From the NCBI GenBank assembly GCA_029378245.1, contig JARKIF010000024.1:62001-126000 (forward strand): a DNA stretch of 64,000 bases, written 5' to 3'. The notes under the pieces are model-generated. The model was not told the DNA's origin. It searched no databases and saw only the letters and a list, made by a program, of their open reading frames with translations. Origin of the DNA: Roridomyces roridus. Taxonomy: Eukaryota; Basidiomycota; Agaricomycetes; Agaricales; Mycenaceae. A program made the translations under genes and the position numbers. Within the stretch, counting starts at the first letter, position 1. Each line of letters begins with the position of its first letter. Shown here piece after piece: positions 35,301 to 45,390 of the stretch.

Positions 35301-37193
35301 AACGTGTTGCCTACGACAGGCACATTACCGGCTTCTCCTTCGATTGCGAGGCTACGCCAACAGCTTGCGCTCACCGACCCACTCGGATCTGACTTCGAAG
35401 GCGATGCTGGACGCAATGAGGGTGGGACTAGCGAAGGACCGAGACGTAGCACGCGCGAACGACGACAGGCGACCATTTTTCCGACCAGCGGCACGACATA
35501 TCTCCAGCGGGCTAGGGCCGACGAGGCACCCCACATGGCGGCGCGTGCCGAGCTTCCTGACGACTGGGAGATGGTGGATGTGCTGGAGCACCACCTCGCC
35601 GCCGCGACGTCGACTGCTGAGGCCTTAGACCCATCGTGGGAGGAAGCAAGGAACCGGTCCGATTGGCCGCATTGGGATGCGGCGATCAAAGCCGAGCTTA
35701 CCTCACTCAAAGCCGCCGGCACTTGGACCGTCGTTCCACGACCTGGCGACCGCAACGTCGTTGACTGCAAATGGGTCTTGCGCATCAAGAAGAACGCGGC
35801 GGGGGAAATCGAAAAATACAAGGCACGTCTCGTTGCACGTGGCTTTACACAGGTTCACGGTGTCGATTACTACGAGACTTTTGCCCCGACCGCCAAGATT
35901 GCCTCCATCCGTCTTGTTCTCGCCATCGCCGCACGCAACGACTGGGACATCGACATGTTCGACTTCAACAGTGCGTACCTCAACGGGGAATTGGATCCCG
36001 ACGAGGAGATCTACATGGAACAGCCTCCGGGTTACGAATTCGCGGATCGGGCCGCGAATGTTCTCAAACTCGCGAAGGCGTTGTACGGGCTGAAGCAGGG
36101 TGGCAGGAAATGGTACGAGACGCTTTCTCGCTGGCTTTCAGAGCTAGGCTTTACACAGTGCGCGTCCGACCATGCTGTTTTCTATGCTCGTGACGAGCAC
36201 GATCTCACCATCCTCGCCATCCATGTGGACGACTGCACCATCACGTCCAGCTCCCCGGCGCTCCTCGTGTCGTACAAGACTCGTATTGGCGAACGTTTCA
36301 AGATGACGGATCTTGGGCCTATCAGTTGGCTCCTTGGCATCGAAATCCGGCGCGACCGCGAAGCACGTACAATCTCGCTCTCGCAGCAGACTTACATCGA
36401 GTCTATTCTCGATCGGTTCAACTTTGCCGACTCGAAACCCGTCGCAATGCCCTTGGACCCGAATGTCCAACTTTCCAACGAGCACCGCGCCATCAGCATA
36501 GCCGACATTGCCGCAATGAAACGTGCCCCATACCGCGAGGCCATTGGCTCGCTCATGTGGGCATCCGTTGGAACACGGCCCGACATCACATTTGCGGTGG
36601 GCTTACTCTCGAAATTCCTCGACAACCCCGGCCCGCTCCATTGGGAGGCGGCGAAGCGTGTATTTCGGTACCTCCTTGGCACGAAGATGCTTCGGCTCAC
36701 GTACGGCACGGGAAGGAAAGGGTTGGAGGGATATTCGGATGCGGACAGGATGTCCCAAGACCACAGGCGCGCTATCTCTGGTTTTGCTTTCCTTATTGAC
36801 GGTGGCGCCATTTCGTGGAGTTCCAAGAAGCAGGAAATTGCCACCCTCTCAACGACAGAGGCTGAGTACGTTGCATTGACACACGCCGCAAAGGAAGCTG
36901 TGTGGCTTCGCGCGCTCATCGGCGAGCTTTTTCGACCGCTCGAGCGCCCCATCACCCTCCATGGCGATAATCAAGGCTCGATTGCCCTCGCACACTCTGA
37001 TATCGGCCAGTTTCACGCACGCACCAAGCACATCGACATCCGGTATCATTTCATCCGATACGTTGTCGAAAACGGGACGATCCGACTTGTCTATTGTCCC
37101 ACGGCAGACATGGTCGCCGATTGCCTGACCAAGGCGCTACCAAGCACGAAGGCCAAGCACTTCGCTGCAGCGCTCGGGCTGCGTACGGTTTGA
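32391..37193 (+). CDS. Copia Gag-Pol polyprotein (intact, 1600 aa)
   Basis: The start at 32391 (MSTIAPNSKAAEFFVRLPK) was chosen because its ATG follows the leader; an in-frame non-ATG extension exists upstream. Domains in order (approximate residues): Gag UBN2-type 1-230; zinc knuckle CYNCHKKGHVKAEC at about 252-265; low-complexity acidic linker; aspartic protease YDSGASSHITPY at about 490; Gag-pre-integrase HRRMGH...CDSCAYAK (HHCC) about 630-680; integrase core with FTDDFTRW, LHSDRGGEYW and EHNGVAERLNRT (DDE residues) about 700-850; reverse transcriptase from KWVLRIKKNAAGEIEKYKAR through QPPGYEF to AIHVDDCTI, about 1120-1300; RNase H with YSDADRMSQDHRRAISGF, STTEAEYVAL and LHGDNQGSIAL, about 1440-1580. 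The catalytic YVDD box is HVDD. No stop or frameshift. The stop codon overlaps the polypurine tract. Confidence 0.95.
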   Translation: MSTIAPNSKAAEFFVRLPKCEADGANWAVFKNRFLYAAAAAGLSQHLESSHLPPIPPTPVTPSSTPADITAYDNFVRVEAGYRSGEAIIKQAIAATIPDSLFLRVMGERRASGLWTKVVNEFEQKSRMVTVDLRRRLQDERCAENGDVRAHLAKLQALRVDLVGMGADPGDENFTAIILGSLPASYNPYLAALTATSSLMGTTISPDTLISALSQEHDRRAIKSKKKKNDSDVAFAAGGRKAGKKTSKNVECYNCHKKGHVKAECWAAGGGKEGQGPRGKGKGRGSGKGREDANTATDIGGVWMAQVDSDDRAWIAHAEQNVWLFRTEQDVFGGVVTGAGVECDGASSPWLSDYDEDESKDDSVSNMSVPELLNNSPTPDPIETNIEDNESDCGSMPELQTVSESEAGDIAESPEFSCAHSLTHDPVDDDATTDAQTSQTSEHGTEIADCLQTVINEWLDNIEPYDAPLTSSFKTAMLANEDGPMDTMTELYDSGASSHITPYRHRLLNYISIAPRSITAADNGSFQAIGMGDMHVWLPNGKGVRTKILLRGVLYAPKIGLTLVSIAKITDAGFAVLFRESFCKIFDKHQKLVGIADKTKGTYRVQSPFNWETVTAASAIETVSLEDLHRRMGHIAPDAAKRLVLEGLVTGVKLDPTSKLQSCDSCAYAKTTRKPIAKERKAPRSTALGEVIFSGVWGPSPVETINRREYYSSFTDDFTRWSRLYLQRTKDETFGSYQSYEAWLSTQFGAKIKKLHSDRGGEYWSGEFDAHLAKNGTERGFTVHDTPEHNGVAERLNRTLLERVRAMLHGSGLPKFLWGEAIAHAVYLKNRLSTSANDGKTPYEMVYGRKPSIARLPEFGARVWVHDAKASKLEGRAREGRWMGFDDVSSGHRIYFEGKRTVAVERSVKFDRNDEVVPLPDDLRIEEEDSDDNQPSSGFSKPTTHLPTPPQTPAASTPTIPTQTTPQTPTNVLPTTGTLPASPSIARLRQQLALTDPLGSDFEGDAGRNEGGTSEGPRRSTRERRQATIFPTSGTTYLQRARADEAPHMAARAELPDDWEMVDVLEHHLAAATSTAEALDPSWEEARNRSDWPHWDAAIKAELTSLKAAGTWTVVPRPGDRNVVDCKWVLRIKKNAAGEIEKYKARLVARGFTQVHGVDYYETFAPTAKIASIRLVLAIAARNDWDIDMFDFNSAYLNGELDPDEEIYMEQPPGYEFADRAANVLKLAKALYGLKQGGRKWYETLSRWLSELGFTQCASDHAVFYARDEHDLTILAIHVDDCTITSSSPALLVSYKTRIGERFKMTDLGPISWLLGIEIRRDREARTISLSQQTYIESILDRFNFADSKPVAMPLDPNVQLSNEHRAISIADIAAMKRAPYREAIGSLMWASVGTRPDITFAVGLLSKFLDNPGPLHWEAAKRVFRYLLGTKMLRLTYGTGRKGLEGYSDADRMSQDHRRAISGFAFLIDGGAISWSSKKQEIATLSTTEAEYVALTHAAKEAVWLRALIGELFRPLERPITLHGDNQGSIALAHSDIGQFHARTKHIDIRYHFIRYVVENGTIRLVYCPTADMVADCLTKALPSTKAKHFAAALGLRTV

Positions 37194-37200
37194 GGGGGAG
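37192..37200 (+). other. Copia polypurine tract
   Basis: GAGGGGGAG lies directly against the 3' LTR and overlaps the stop codon of Gag-Pol. It primes plus-strand synthesis. Confidence 0.85.
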
Positions 37201-37455
37201 TGTTGGAAGGACAAACACGGACGCACCCTGACGTGTACTACTGACGTGGAAGTACTGACACGTAGAGTATGGTTTAAACACTCGCTGTACATACTCACAT
37301 TTACCCATACTGACTTGCATATACTTGTATCGGTGTTATTCAGTGCATGTTCCCTAATTCTTACTTATGTATGGCTGTACCTTGTTTTTGTATTTAAGTA
37401 GCTAGCTACGACGAATCTCAACTAAGTCCTTCTCCCACATTTTCATCCTTCTTCA
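37201..37455 (+). repeat. Copia 3' LTR
   Basis: 255 bp, reading base for base like the 5' LTR by eye. Followed by the target duplication CGGGA. Confidence 0.95.
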
Positions 37456-37479
37456 CGGGAACCTTGAGAGACTTGACCT

Positions 37480-37973
37480 GGGAGAGAACAACGAGGATGT
37501 ATTCAAATACACACTAGTAGCCCGTTTACGGACCCCTTGGAGAGAAGAATTGACGTAGAACGGTGATGACATTTGTAGAAAGACGGACAACTGTGTATCA
37601 TCCTCCGCCTGGCGAGACAAGTAGGAGAATGCGAAGCGGGTCCACAGGCGCGGGGTAGACAATGCCACCCACCGCCAGAGCGAACAGAGTCTCAGACACT
37701 CGAGAGAAGCAAAGGGCCGCGACACGGGGAGTAGTCGTTCGCAAAGTCGAGCAAGATAAGTAGAGCAAGATCTCGGCAGTGATTTCATTTGGGAGGGTGA
37801 GGACGGTGTAGGGAATGGCTGCCAGCTCTGCGCAGACGGATAATCGATTGCAGAGCGATGATTTGCGCCTCGATTTGAGCCAGCTGAGTACGAAATTGGC
37901 GCTTGGGGAGACCATGATGGACGAAAGAGTGAGAGAGTTCACAGCCACATCAATCTTGGCCAAATTTGGAAAC
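37480..37973 (-). pseudogene. F-box gene fragment (N-terminal part only)
   Basis: Minus strand: MVSPSANFVLSWLK, then ELAAIPYTVLTLPNEITAEI, the F-box-like core, then in another frame SLWRWVALSTPRLWTRF and DDTQLSVFLQ. It is most similar to the genes at 51221 and 49415 (LTLPTEITSEIF, REVALSTPRLWTRF). At least two frameshifts are present and the leucine-rich part is missing; similarity ends near 37480 just before the Copia insertion site. The upstream phrase TTCACAGCCACATCAATCTT and GGCCAAATTTGG are shared with the start region of the 51221 gene, so promoter sequence was duplicated too. Confidence 0.7.
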
Positions 37974-38592
37974 CACTGCTTTTCATGCTGGCGTACATAT
38001 AGCCGAAAAACAAGCATAGACTACATACACAGGGGGCATCAGTCATGGCACATTTTTTTGTGTGCCAAGGTGGCACTTGGCGCGCACTCGGCCGGAAGTT
38101 GATATCCCGGAGGGAACCCACGTGCCCACCGCCTTTGTTCTTGTGCGCGAGTTCGATTCCGTGTTTAGGTACACATTTTCTGGCCTGCCGCATTTGACCA
38201 ATACAGCCTTCGATAACTCGGTAGAGGATTCATCAGAAATGGGGAGGGCAGTGCCTGGAGTATTGAGTGAATTCAAGCTGCGGTTTGGGGTCTGTTTGGT
38301 GGTGTCATTGGGGGTGCCTGCACCAGGATCATCGTATTTGAGAAGAAAAATCAAGGCAGCAGCACGTTGAGCATCCATAGTAATTTTGCACATACTTGGG
38401 GCCCCGTAAATGGATGCTTGAGGATTTTCACTATATTCAAAGACAATACCCTCCCAAGAATTACGTACTTCCTCGGTGATTGTGAATCACGGGTAACATA
38501 TCAGACTCACACAAAATGTCCAACAACGGACCAACTGCCACCCAACTTCCGGCCAAGTGCCACCTTGGCACACAAGACAAAGTGCCATGAGG

Positions 38593-38967
38593 TGTCAGCA
38601 CCTAGGGCTAAGTCGGGTTCTAGTCGGCAACGAACGAGGCGATCGAGCGAAGAGCAGCAGACGAGACTCAAGAGGTAGAGCAAGCCGTAGGGAGAATAGA
38701 CTAGATTCGTCTACAGTACTGAGACTGTAGACGGGTATATATACTACATGATCGAATAATTAAGTACGAGGAGGTAGGGGGTAGGAGCAGGGGCGATCAC
38801 GACAAGTAGGGGTTTAAATGCAGGGGAGAGTGGAGTACCAAGCAGGGGTTAGCAGGGGTTGAGACAAGACCCGGCCGATCAGTGATGATCACTGGTTAGG
38901 GTATTGATGGTTGATGATTGATCGGGTTACAACCCGTCGGGCTGTTGCCTGGGGTCATATCATGACA
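38593..38967 (-). repeat. Gypsy 3' LTR
   Basis: 375 bp. On the plus strand it starts TGTCAGCACCTAGGGC and ends CATATCATGACA. Preceded internally (38968-38980) by TTATCCCCCCTGT, the polypurine tract on the minus strand. Confidence 0.93.
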
Positions 38968-39003
38968 TTATCCCCCCTGTTCAAGCGCTGCGTCCCGAAG
39001 CGC

Positions 39004-40826
39004 TCAGGACACGATCTTCCATCGGCCGTTAACCCGTTCTTCACGGAGTGCAGTCGGGTTCTTCTCATAGAACTCTTCTATGCATTCCTCTGCTCCATCC
39101 AGCAAAGCGCGCTCCTCCCAAGTCCATTCAGCCGGGGGATAGTCCTTCCATTTGATGAAGTAGCGCAATGTGTTGCGTTGATTCCCGCCGCCTCTCTTGA
39201 CTTTCAGGACTTCCTCCACCTCATACTCATAATGACCGTCAACCACGTCTGGGGGTGGTGGGTCCACCGCCTTCTGATGCTCGGCCACTGGTGGCACCCA
39301 GGGTCGAAGGTAGACCGTATTGAAAACCAGGTGAACCTTCCAAGATGCAGGCGTCTTGATTTCGTACGAGAGGGATCCAACCTTGCGCACCACCGGGAAA
39401 GGACCATAACGGATTACCGCCTCTGGTAACCCGTAATCCTTCCACACATTGTCCCGATAAACCCGGGCGATCCCTTCGCCGGTAATCTGTTCTCGGCAGG
39501 GAACAACCCGAATTCCCTTACCCAGTCGATCCACAATCACCACAATACTGTTGTACCCCTTGGACTCAGGTAGCTTCGTGATTAGGTCGATCGAGACGTT
39601 CTGCCACACTCGTTCGGGTACTGCGTTTGGTGACAAGGGTCCGCGGGGTTTGGATGGAAACGTCTTCGTCTTCTGGCACGTCGAACAAGCGGCTACGTAC
39701 CGCTTGATGTCCCGGGTCATGGATGGCCAGTAGTAATTGCGCGCTACCAATTCCGCCGTTCGATATTGCCCAGGGTGACCAGCCATGTACGTATCATGGT
39801 GGGCCCGGGTTATGTGATGGCGTAGCTCCTTGTCGGAAGGGACGTATACCGACCCATGCCTAGTCAAGAACCCGTCATGTTCTTGCCAGATCGGGTTCTC
39901 CTCCTCGGCTTCTTCATCCTTGCTCTTGGCCAAACCCTCTTTGGCCGCATCCTCCCACTTGTCGTGGGCATCCTTGATGTGTTGCAAAAATTGGTCCCCC
40001 CCCTCCTGGTCTGGGATTGCTCGCAGAAATTCCTCCTTCGGTATCTGTTGAAATTTATCCGCTGGTAGCAACGTGATATCGCTGTTATCCTTTGCCCCCT
40101 TTTCATGGCCATTTCGCCTCGAAAGGGCATCCGTCTTGTTATGCGTTTTGCCGGGTTTGTGGATCAGCAGAAAGTCGTATTCACTCAACTCCAGCGACCA
40201 ACGTGCCTGTCTCCGGTTCAGCTTCTTCGTCGTCATAAAGTAAGCCAGATTCTTGTGGTCCGTCCAAATCTTGAAGGTTTTGTTGCTGCCTTGAAGGAAA
40301 TGCCTCCACTCGTACAAACCGCGCATAATCGCCAGCATTTCCTTGTCGTGAATGTCGTAATTTCGTTCCGTGTCGTTAAGAGATTTGGACAAGAACCCGA
40401 TCGGGACCCCGGCGAGTTTGTCAACCCGAAGAACATCACCAAGGGTTCAAACAGCCCCCGATTGGTGATGAATGCCGCCTTCTCCTCATCTCCTTCCTTT
40501 ATCCGAATGTTGTTGTAACCCCATCGTACGTCCAACTTGGTGAACCACGTCGTGTTCCGGAGGTTGTGCATTATTTCGGAGATCAGGGGGATCGGGTACC
40601 GGTTCTTGATCGTAATCGCGTTCAACCTTCGGTAGTCTTGTACTGGTCGAAGTTTCCCGTCTTTCCTCTTCACGAAAAAGAAAGGGACGCAAACGGAGAC
40701 TTCGAGGGGCGTATCCGTCCAGTCTTCAAGTGTTCTGCAATGAACTCGTCCAACTCCTTCTGCTCTGGGACCGACAGGGGAATAACCCGACCCCGGGCAG
40801 GTTCCGCCCCGTTGGTGTATGTGCTC
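39004..40826 (-). pseudogene. Gypsy Pol remnant: RT fragment, RNase H, integrase with chromodomain
   Basis: Minus strand, left of the insertion. [19 protein letters not shown] then frameshift, [56 protein letters not shown]. There the palm with its catalytic aspartates is deleted and the frame jumps to [18 protein letters not shown], RNase H. Next, [11 protein letters not shown], the H2C2 zinc domain of integrase (HHITRAHHDTYMAGHPGQ, CSTCQKTKTF), and VSIDLITKLP with the first catalytic Asp. After KDYGLPEAVI the core is deleted and RYGPFPVVRKVGSLSYEIK follows. The end is a chromodomain: YEVEEVLKVKR and LRYFIKWKDYPPAEWTWEE. The last 462 codons are open but encode an inactive integrase. Confidence 0.85.
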
Positions 40827-42309
40827 TAAACCTACTATAGAAATCAACCAACTCGAAACAACAAGACTAGATGAGTCTCGATACAGACGAATCTATATCT
40901 AAACAACCCAATCACGAAGCTCCGGGGCGAGTGACAACTATATTGACAGCAGGCAAAGGCGAGTATAAGTCCCTAGTACAGGGCCTTATGAAAGGTTGTA
41001 GGGAATACTGTGATATTGTCTCGATATGAGTGGTCGAGTTTTGTATTGCGAATCAAGATCTTTGATATGAACCAAGAATGACAATTCTAAAGCGTTTTGT
41101 AGATTTTAAAGCTTCACAGCTAACACAAAAGATAGATTGAGTTTGGCTAAAGCCGGGTTTTTGCAATAAAGCAGGTATTTGGGTCTCTCGATCCCTTTTA
41201 CACTGGTATCTGAAGACAACAGCGACCGATACAACACGGATTTCACAAATTCCAACAATTCCTGAACCAATTCCTGACACTGAACACACAACCAGACCCT
41301 AACTGACACACAAACCGTACCAAGCCGTAGCAAGCCTTCCAAAGCTGCCACTGAGCTGAAACCCTAATCACAATCCAACTTGCACTCGAACCAAACTATG
41401 CTTCAAACTCAATTCACACAACGGGAGCCAACAAAACAACAATTTAGAATTTCAAGGGCGATTGCTAAAGCTACGCAATGCACCTTCGAAAGCCTCGGAC
41501 AAATCCCGTAGTCGCAGCTGGTAGCTTGCTAGTGGGGGAAGTATCCGCTGCCCTCTTGGGTAACACTCTATCTACTTTATACATGTCCGGGAATCATATG
41601 ATAGTACAAATGAATGGCGCAACAATGATGAATCTCCCACGTATCCTGAATAGAAACGACCTGATTGGTTGATCTGGCACTGGTGCTCAGTCAGCCAGAG
41701 CGCCAAGCCATGATTCAGCATGTTATCTCGTGATTCCATCGCTGATCCGTGACTCGGACAGTTTGGATATCTTGTATCCCTTCTTCTCCTCCAGAGTATG
41801 GCCTCAAAACGTACTCCCACGTGTTGTAGGTCTCGAACGATACCCATATCTCCCACTCTTGGTCTCGGATACCAGCAGATACTTGACTAAAAGTCCGTAT
41901 CCGAGCCGGAATCCACTTGTTCCGGCTACTACGTCACTTCCATCGGACCCGTCTCGGCGGTCTGCTCATGTTTCAGGTCATTCGGCCGACTTGTCCATCA
42001 TTCCGTGAACTCCCGAACCTCCGAATTGCTTGCACCAAGGTTCGAACTGCTGACAATCATACAACGGTTAAGAACTGTTTAATTGGTGTATCCCATTGGT
42101 AAGGCAGGTATCCACACCTCCTACATGTTTCGGAGTGAGTCCATCAGTCGTATCCAGGTAAATACCCTTCAACCTGTATAGTACTCTAAAGTATCCACCG
42201 TACTGACTGTCTCTGGGCTCGACATCAGCTCTCGTATTGAGATCATATAGTATGGAAACCACATCTGAAATCATGCAAAAAGCGTGCTTTCAAGGGCAGT
42301 CAAATTCCA
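40827..42309. mobile_element. 1,483-bp insertion in Gypsy RT, probable solo LTR
   Basis: Splits the Gypsy reverse transcriptase between KDGDEH and the NGAEPARG segment. The five bases TGCTC occur on both sides (40822-40826 and 42310-42314), a typical LTR-type target duplication. On the minus strand it starts TGGAATTTGACTGCCC and ends TAGGTTTA; a TG start fits an LTR, but the end is TA and not CA. No open frame of note. A solo LTR of an unrelated element is the best explanation. Confidence 0.5.
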
Positions 42310-43502
42310 TGCTCATCACCGTCCTTCAGTTCGATAGCGTGGTCCCAACGCTTCCGTTCCGGTAGTTTGTCGAAGTCCTTTTTGTCGAAGACACTGCGAA
42401 ACTCGTCGAGGTAATGGGCCGGCACAATATCCTCCATTGTCTGGTCGCCCTTCGCGTTATGGGCCGCCGCTGCTAATTTTGTCGCAACCGAACCCATAGC
42501 TCGGATATGCTCCGCATGTTGGGCGTCCTCTTCCTCGTAAATTCGGGTGACGAATACCCGATCGTCGGGTTCCAACCCATCTTCGTCTTTGGCCTCCCAT
42601 TGCTTCCAGAGGCGTTCGGTGCGGCACGCAGGCGGGCAGCGAGTAAAGGACAACTTTCCGTTACTCCAGTCAATCTCGGGGTTATGCCGTTTCAACCACT
42701 TGTACCCCAGAATGACATCCGTCTTCCCGGTATTGGTCAGGGCGAAGGTCATTACTTCCTCATGATCCTCCACCGTAGTGCGCATTCTGACCACTTGTCG
42801 AATCTTGCCCCCCGCGTTGGGGGTGTTATCCGCGTTGTAGACAGGTACCGGCATCGGAAGATCCTCCACGTCGAGCCCATGCCTCTCGGCGAACGACTGG
42901 TTCATGAATCCTTCCGCGGTAGCCCCAGTGTCCAAAAGCCCCACCACCGTGTACCCACGGAGGCTAGCCAAGTCCTGCACCACCATAGGGACCATTACTG
43001 AAACCCCGCCCATGGCGCGAATGAAGGAAGGCGGGTTTTGCAGCTCTTCAATGGCTGTAAGAGTGTCGGGTCGGTAGAGACTCAGTAGTTCCTCCACGTA
43101 TCCTTCGGTAATTTCGATGCGTCGGGTTTTGTTCGTCCAATTCTGCAGCATCTCCACTGCGTGCGGACGCTGAGCGTACATTCGGTCCAGTAGTCGCTCG
43201 GCGCTGTTGGGTGGTAGCCCCTTCCACGACGCCTTTGGTGTAGGGGGTACAACTGTAACCTTCCTTCGGGGTATCGGCTTCTTACTCCTCCACTCGGGGA
43301 CAGGAGTGTCGGTTTCTTGTTCGTTTGCCACGATTTGAGAATCTTTGTCGTTCAATAGAGTATGAAATTGATTAGTGAACGACTTGTGTACATGGGGTAT
43401 CGAGGAAGACCGGGAGGACGTGGCTTTCAATCCCGGTCGTTGGAAAAATCATCTGGGGACTCCTCTTCCGAGTTCTCTTCGGTGTCGGGTTCTTCCACCA
43501 TG
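42310..43502 (-). pseudogene. Gypsy protease region and start of RT
   Basis: Minus-strand frame with VVGLLDTGATAEGFMNQSF, the retroviral-type aspartic protease (DTGA), then DVILGYKWLKRHNPEIDW, and DEFRSVFDKKDFDKLPER leading to WDHAIELKDGDEH, the RT N-terminus, where the insertion cuts it. The frame begins at the downstream copy of the 212-bp duplication and is in -1 relation to Gag. Confidence 0.8.
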
Positions 43503-43714
43503 CACTCGGGGACAGGAGTGTCGGTTTCTTGTTCGTTTGCCACGATTTGAGAATCTTTGTCGTTCAATAGAGTATGAAATTGATTAGTGAACGACTTGTG
43601 TACATGGGGTATCGAGGAAGACCGGGAGGACGTGGCTTTCAATCCCGGTCGTGGGAAAAATCATCTGGGGACTCCTCTTCCGAGTTCTCTTCGGTGTCGG
43701 GTTCTTCCACCATG
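43291..43714. repeat. 212-bp tandem duplication at the Gypsy Gag-Pol junction
   Basis: Two direct copies, 43291-43502 and 43503-43714, each starting CACTCGGGGACAGGAG and ending CTTCCACCATG. They appear to differ at one base (GTCGTTGGAA against GTCGTGGGAA). Because 212 is not a multiple of three, the duplication shifts the Pol frame into a stop. Confidence 0.9.
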
Positions 43715-44970
43715 GCACGGAACTGCGTGGTGACGTGTGCATGGGTCGGGCAGTTGCGACGGATGTGCCCCTTGAGCCCACAGCCATAGCAGTGAACTTC
43801 GCTGCTAGGTTGACGACGGCCCGTATTCGTACGATCGATGTCCATGGGAGCCGGGACATTACTGGCAGTCGTGGCGGTGCTGGTACGTACGACGGGGTTG
43901 CTGGTATTGCTTCCTGAAGCGTTCGTGTTCGTGCGCTGGGTGCCGAATCGGTTGAACCCTTCCGTGCGATTGAACCCTTCAGGCCGTTTCGGGTTCTGCA
44001 TCGGGTTCCGTCCCCCGCCTCCGTACGACCCCGAGTTGGGGTTTCCAGCTTTCCCGAATCCCGCTTTATCCCCCGTCAAAAGGGTATTCTTCAGGACCCG
44101 GAACTGTCTCTTGAGCCCATCACGTTTGATGGCTTCTTCTTTCCACCCTGCATAGGTCTTGGGGAGTTCTCCGTTAACTCCTTCGTAAATCGATTCCACC
44201 ACTTCTTGATTGAGGCCCGTTTTGAGGAGTCGGATAAGCGTGGTATCGTCGTATCCCGCCGTCCTGTTGTACGAATCGAGAATGGTGAAATAACTCGTAG
44301 CCGTACCATTCGCCTGCCGAAGGTGTTCCATCTTGGATTGGGCCTCCTCCACCTGGGCTCCTCCTTTGAAGCTGGAGATAATGTCGGCCTCAAACGCCGC
44401 GTAGGTGGTATAAGCGCCAGTGCCGCTGCCGTTGCGCATGGCCTTCACTACGTTCTCTGCCCAGATTGCCGCGGACCCTCCTTTCATGTAAGACAGGGTA
44501 AAATTGATCTTGGCGGAGTCCTTGTCGTATACGGGGTTGTCCTGGAAGTTAAGGTAGCAACCCGCCAAGAACCCGTCCACGGTCTCGGCAGTCCCCGAAA
44601 AGTCGGCCGGGGCAGCAACCCGCGCTCTGCGGGATTTATCGCCACTTCCCTGCTTCGCGTCCAACTGGTTCTTCAGTATGTCCAACATGACACTGTTGGT
44701 CTTCGCAATGTGATCCTCCATCATAGAGATGCGTTGAAATGCATCCTGGAGATCATTCTGGAGGTGCAAGATGCCGGCTTGCAACCCCGCCTCGGGGTTC
44801 CCGTCTGGTCCCCAGATTTCCGTCAATAGCCCGCGAGTGGCGGCGCTAAGCGCTTCAGCGCGATCGAATATGTGGGCTTCGCGTGCCGTTTGATCCAATC
44901 CTTGGTAGTGGGTGGCGTCCGTCGACTGGAACGCATCCCGGTTCGGTATACCCAGTGCGGTAGGGTCCAT
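43639..44970 (-). CDS. Gypsy Gag protein
   Basis: 443 codons from ATG 44970 (MDPTALGIPNRDAFQSTD). The central capsid-like region contains FLAGCYLNFQDNP, YMKGGSAAIWAENVV and FKGGAQVEEAQSKMEHLRQA. Near the C-terminus a zinc knuckle reads CYGCGLKGHIRRNC (CX2CX4HX4C). It ends in an acidic tail EEPDTEENSEEESPDDF. The frame also extends upstream into the LTR without an ATG. Gag packages element RNA; being intact in an otherwise dead element, it could still be expressed. Confidence 0.85.
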   Translation of the reverse strand: MDPTALGIPNRDAFQSTDATHYQGLDQTAREAHIFDRAEALSAATRGLLTEIWGPDGNPEAGLQAGILHLQNDLQDAFQRISMMEDHIAKTNSVMLDILKNQLDAKQGSGDKSRRARVAAPADFSGTAETVDGFLAGCYLNFQDNPVYDKDSAKINFTLSYMKGGSAAIWAENVVKAMRNGSGTGAYTTYAAFEADIISSFKGGAQVEEAQSKMEHLRQANGTATSYFTILDSYNRTAGYDDTTLIRLLKTGLNQEVVESIYEGVNGELPKTYAGWKEEAIKRDGLKRQFRVLKNTLLTGDKAGFGKAGNPNSGSYGGGGRNPMQNPKRPEGFNRTEGFNRFGTQRTNTNASGSNTSNPVVRTSTATTASNVPAPMDIDRTNTGRRQPSSEVHCYGCGLKGHIRRNCPTHAHVTTQFRAMVEEPDTEENSEEESPDDFSHDRD

Positions 44971-45015
44971 CGTTTCGTTCGGTCGAGTGTTCGAGTAAAG
45001 GGGAGACGAATCTTT

Positions 45016-45390
45016 TGTCAGCACCTAGGGCTAAGTTGGGTTCTAGTCGGCAACGAACGAGGCGACCGAGCGAAGAGCAGCAGACGAGACTCAAGAGGTA
45101 GAGCAAGCCGTAGGGAGAATAGACTAGATTCGTCTACAGTACTGAGACTGTAGACGGGTATATATACTACATGATCGAATAATTAAGTACGAGGAGGTAG
45201 GGGGTAGGAGCAGGGGCGATCACGACAAGTAGGGGTTTAAATGCAGGGGAGAGTGGAGTACCAAGCAGGGGTTAGCAGGGGTTGAGACAAGACCCGGCCG
45301 ATCAGTGATGATCACTGGTTAGGGTATTGATGGTTGATGATTGATCGGGTTACAACCCGTCGGGTTGTTGCCTGGGGTCATATGATGACA
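45016..45390 (-). repeat. Gypsy 5' LTR
   Basis: 375 bp. On the plus strand it starts TGTCAGCACCTAGGGC and ends CATATGATGACA, followed by the target duplication TGAGG. It contains GTATATATAC and is the minus-strand promoter. Confidence 0.93.

Larger units (their letters stand above)
32060..37455 (+). mobile_element. Complete Copia-type LTR retrotransposon
   Basis: Two 255-bp LTRs that appear identical (TG...CA ends) enclose a single intact Gag-Pol frame. A 5-bp target duplication CGGGA flanks it (32055-32059 and 37456-37460). A primer-binding site and a polypurine tract are in place. Identical LTRs and an open frame mean very recent insertion and a likely functional element. It interrupts the fourth tRNA-like unit. 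Confidence 0.97.
38593..45390 (-). mobile_element. Degenerate chromodomain Gypsy (chromovirus) LTR retrotransposon
   Basis: Minus-strand element with 375-bp LTRs and a 5-bp target duplication TGAGG (38588-38592 and 45391-45395). The LTRs differ at four positions that I can see. Gag is intact, but Pol is destroyed: a 212-bp tandem duplication in the protease region, a 1,483-bp insertion and a frameshift in the reverse transcriptase, deletion of most of the reverse transcriptase palm and of the second half of the integrase. A C-terminal chromodomain marks the chromovirus branch. It can move only with help. Confidence 0.93.
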
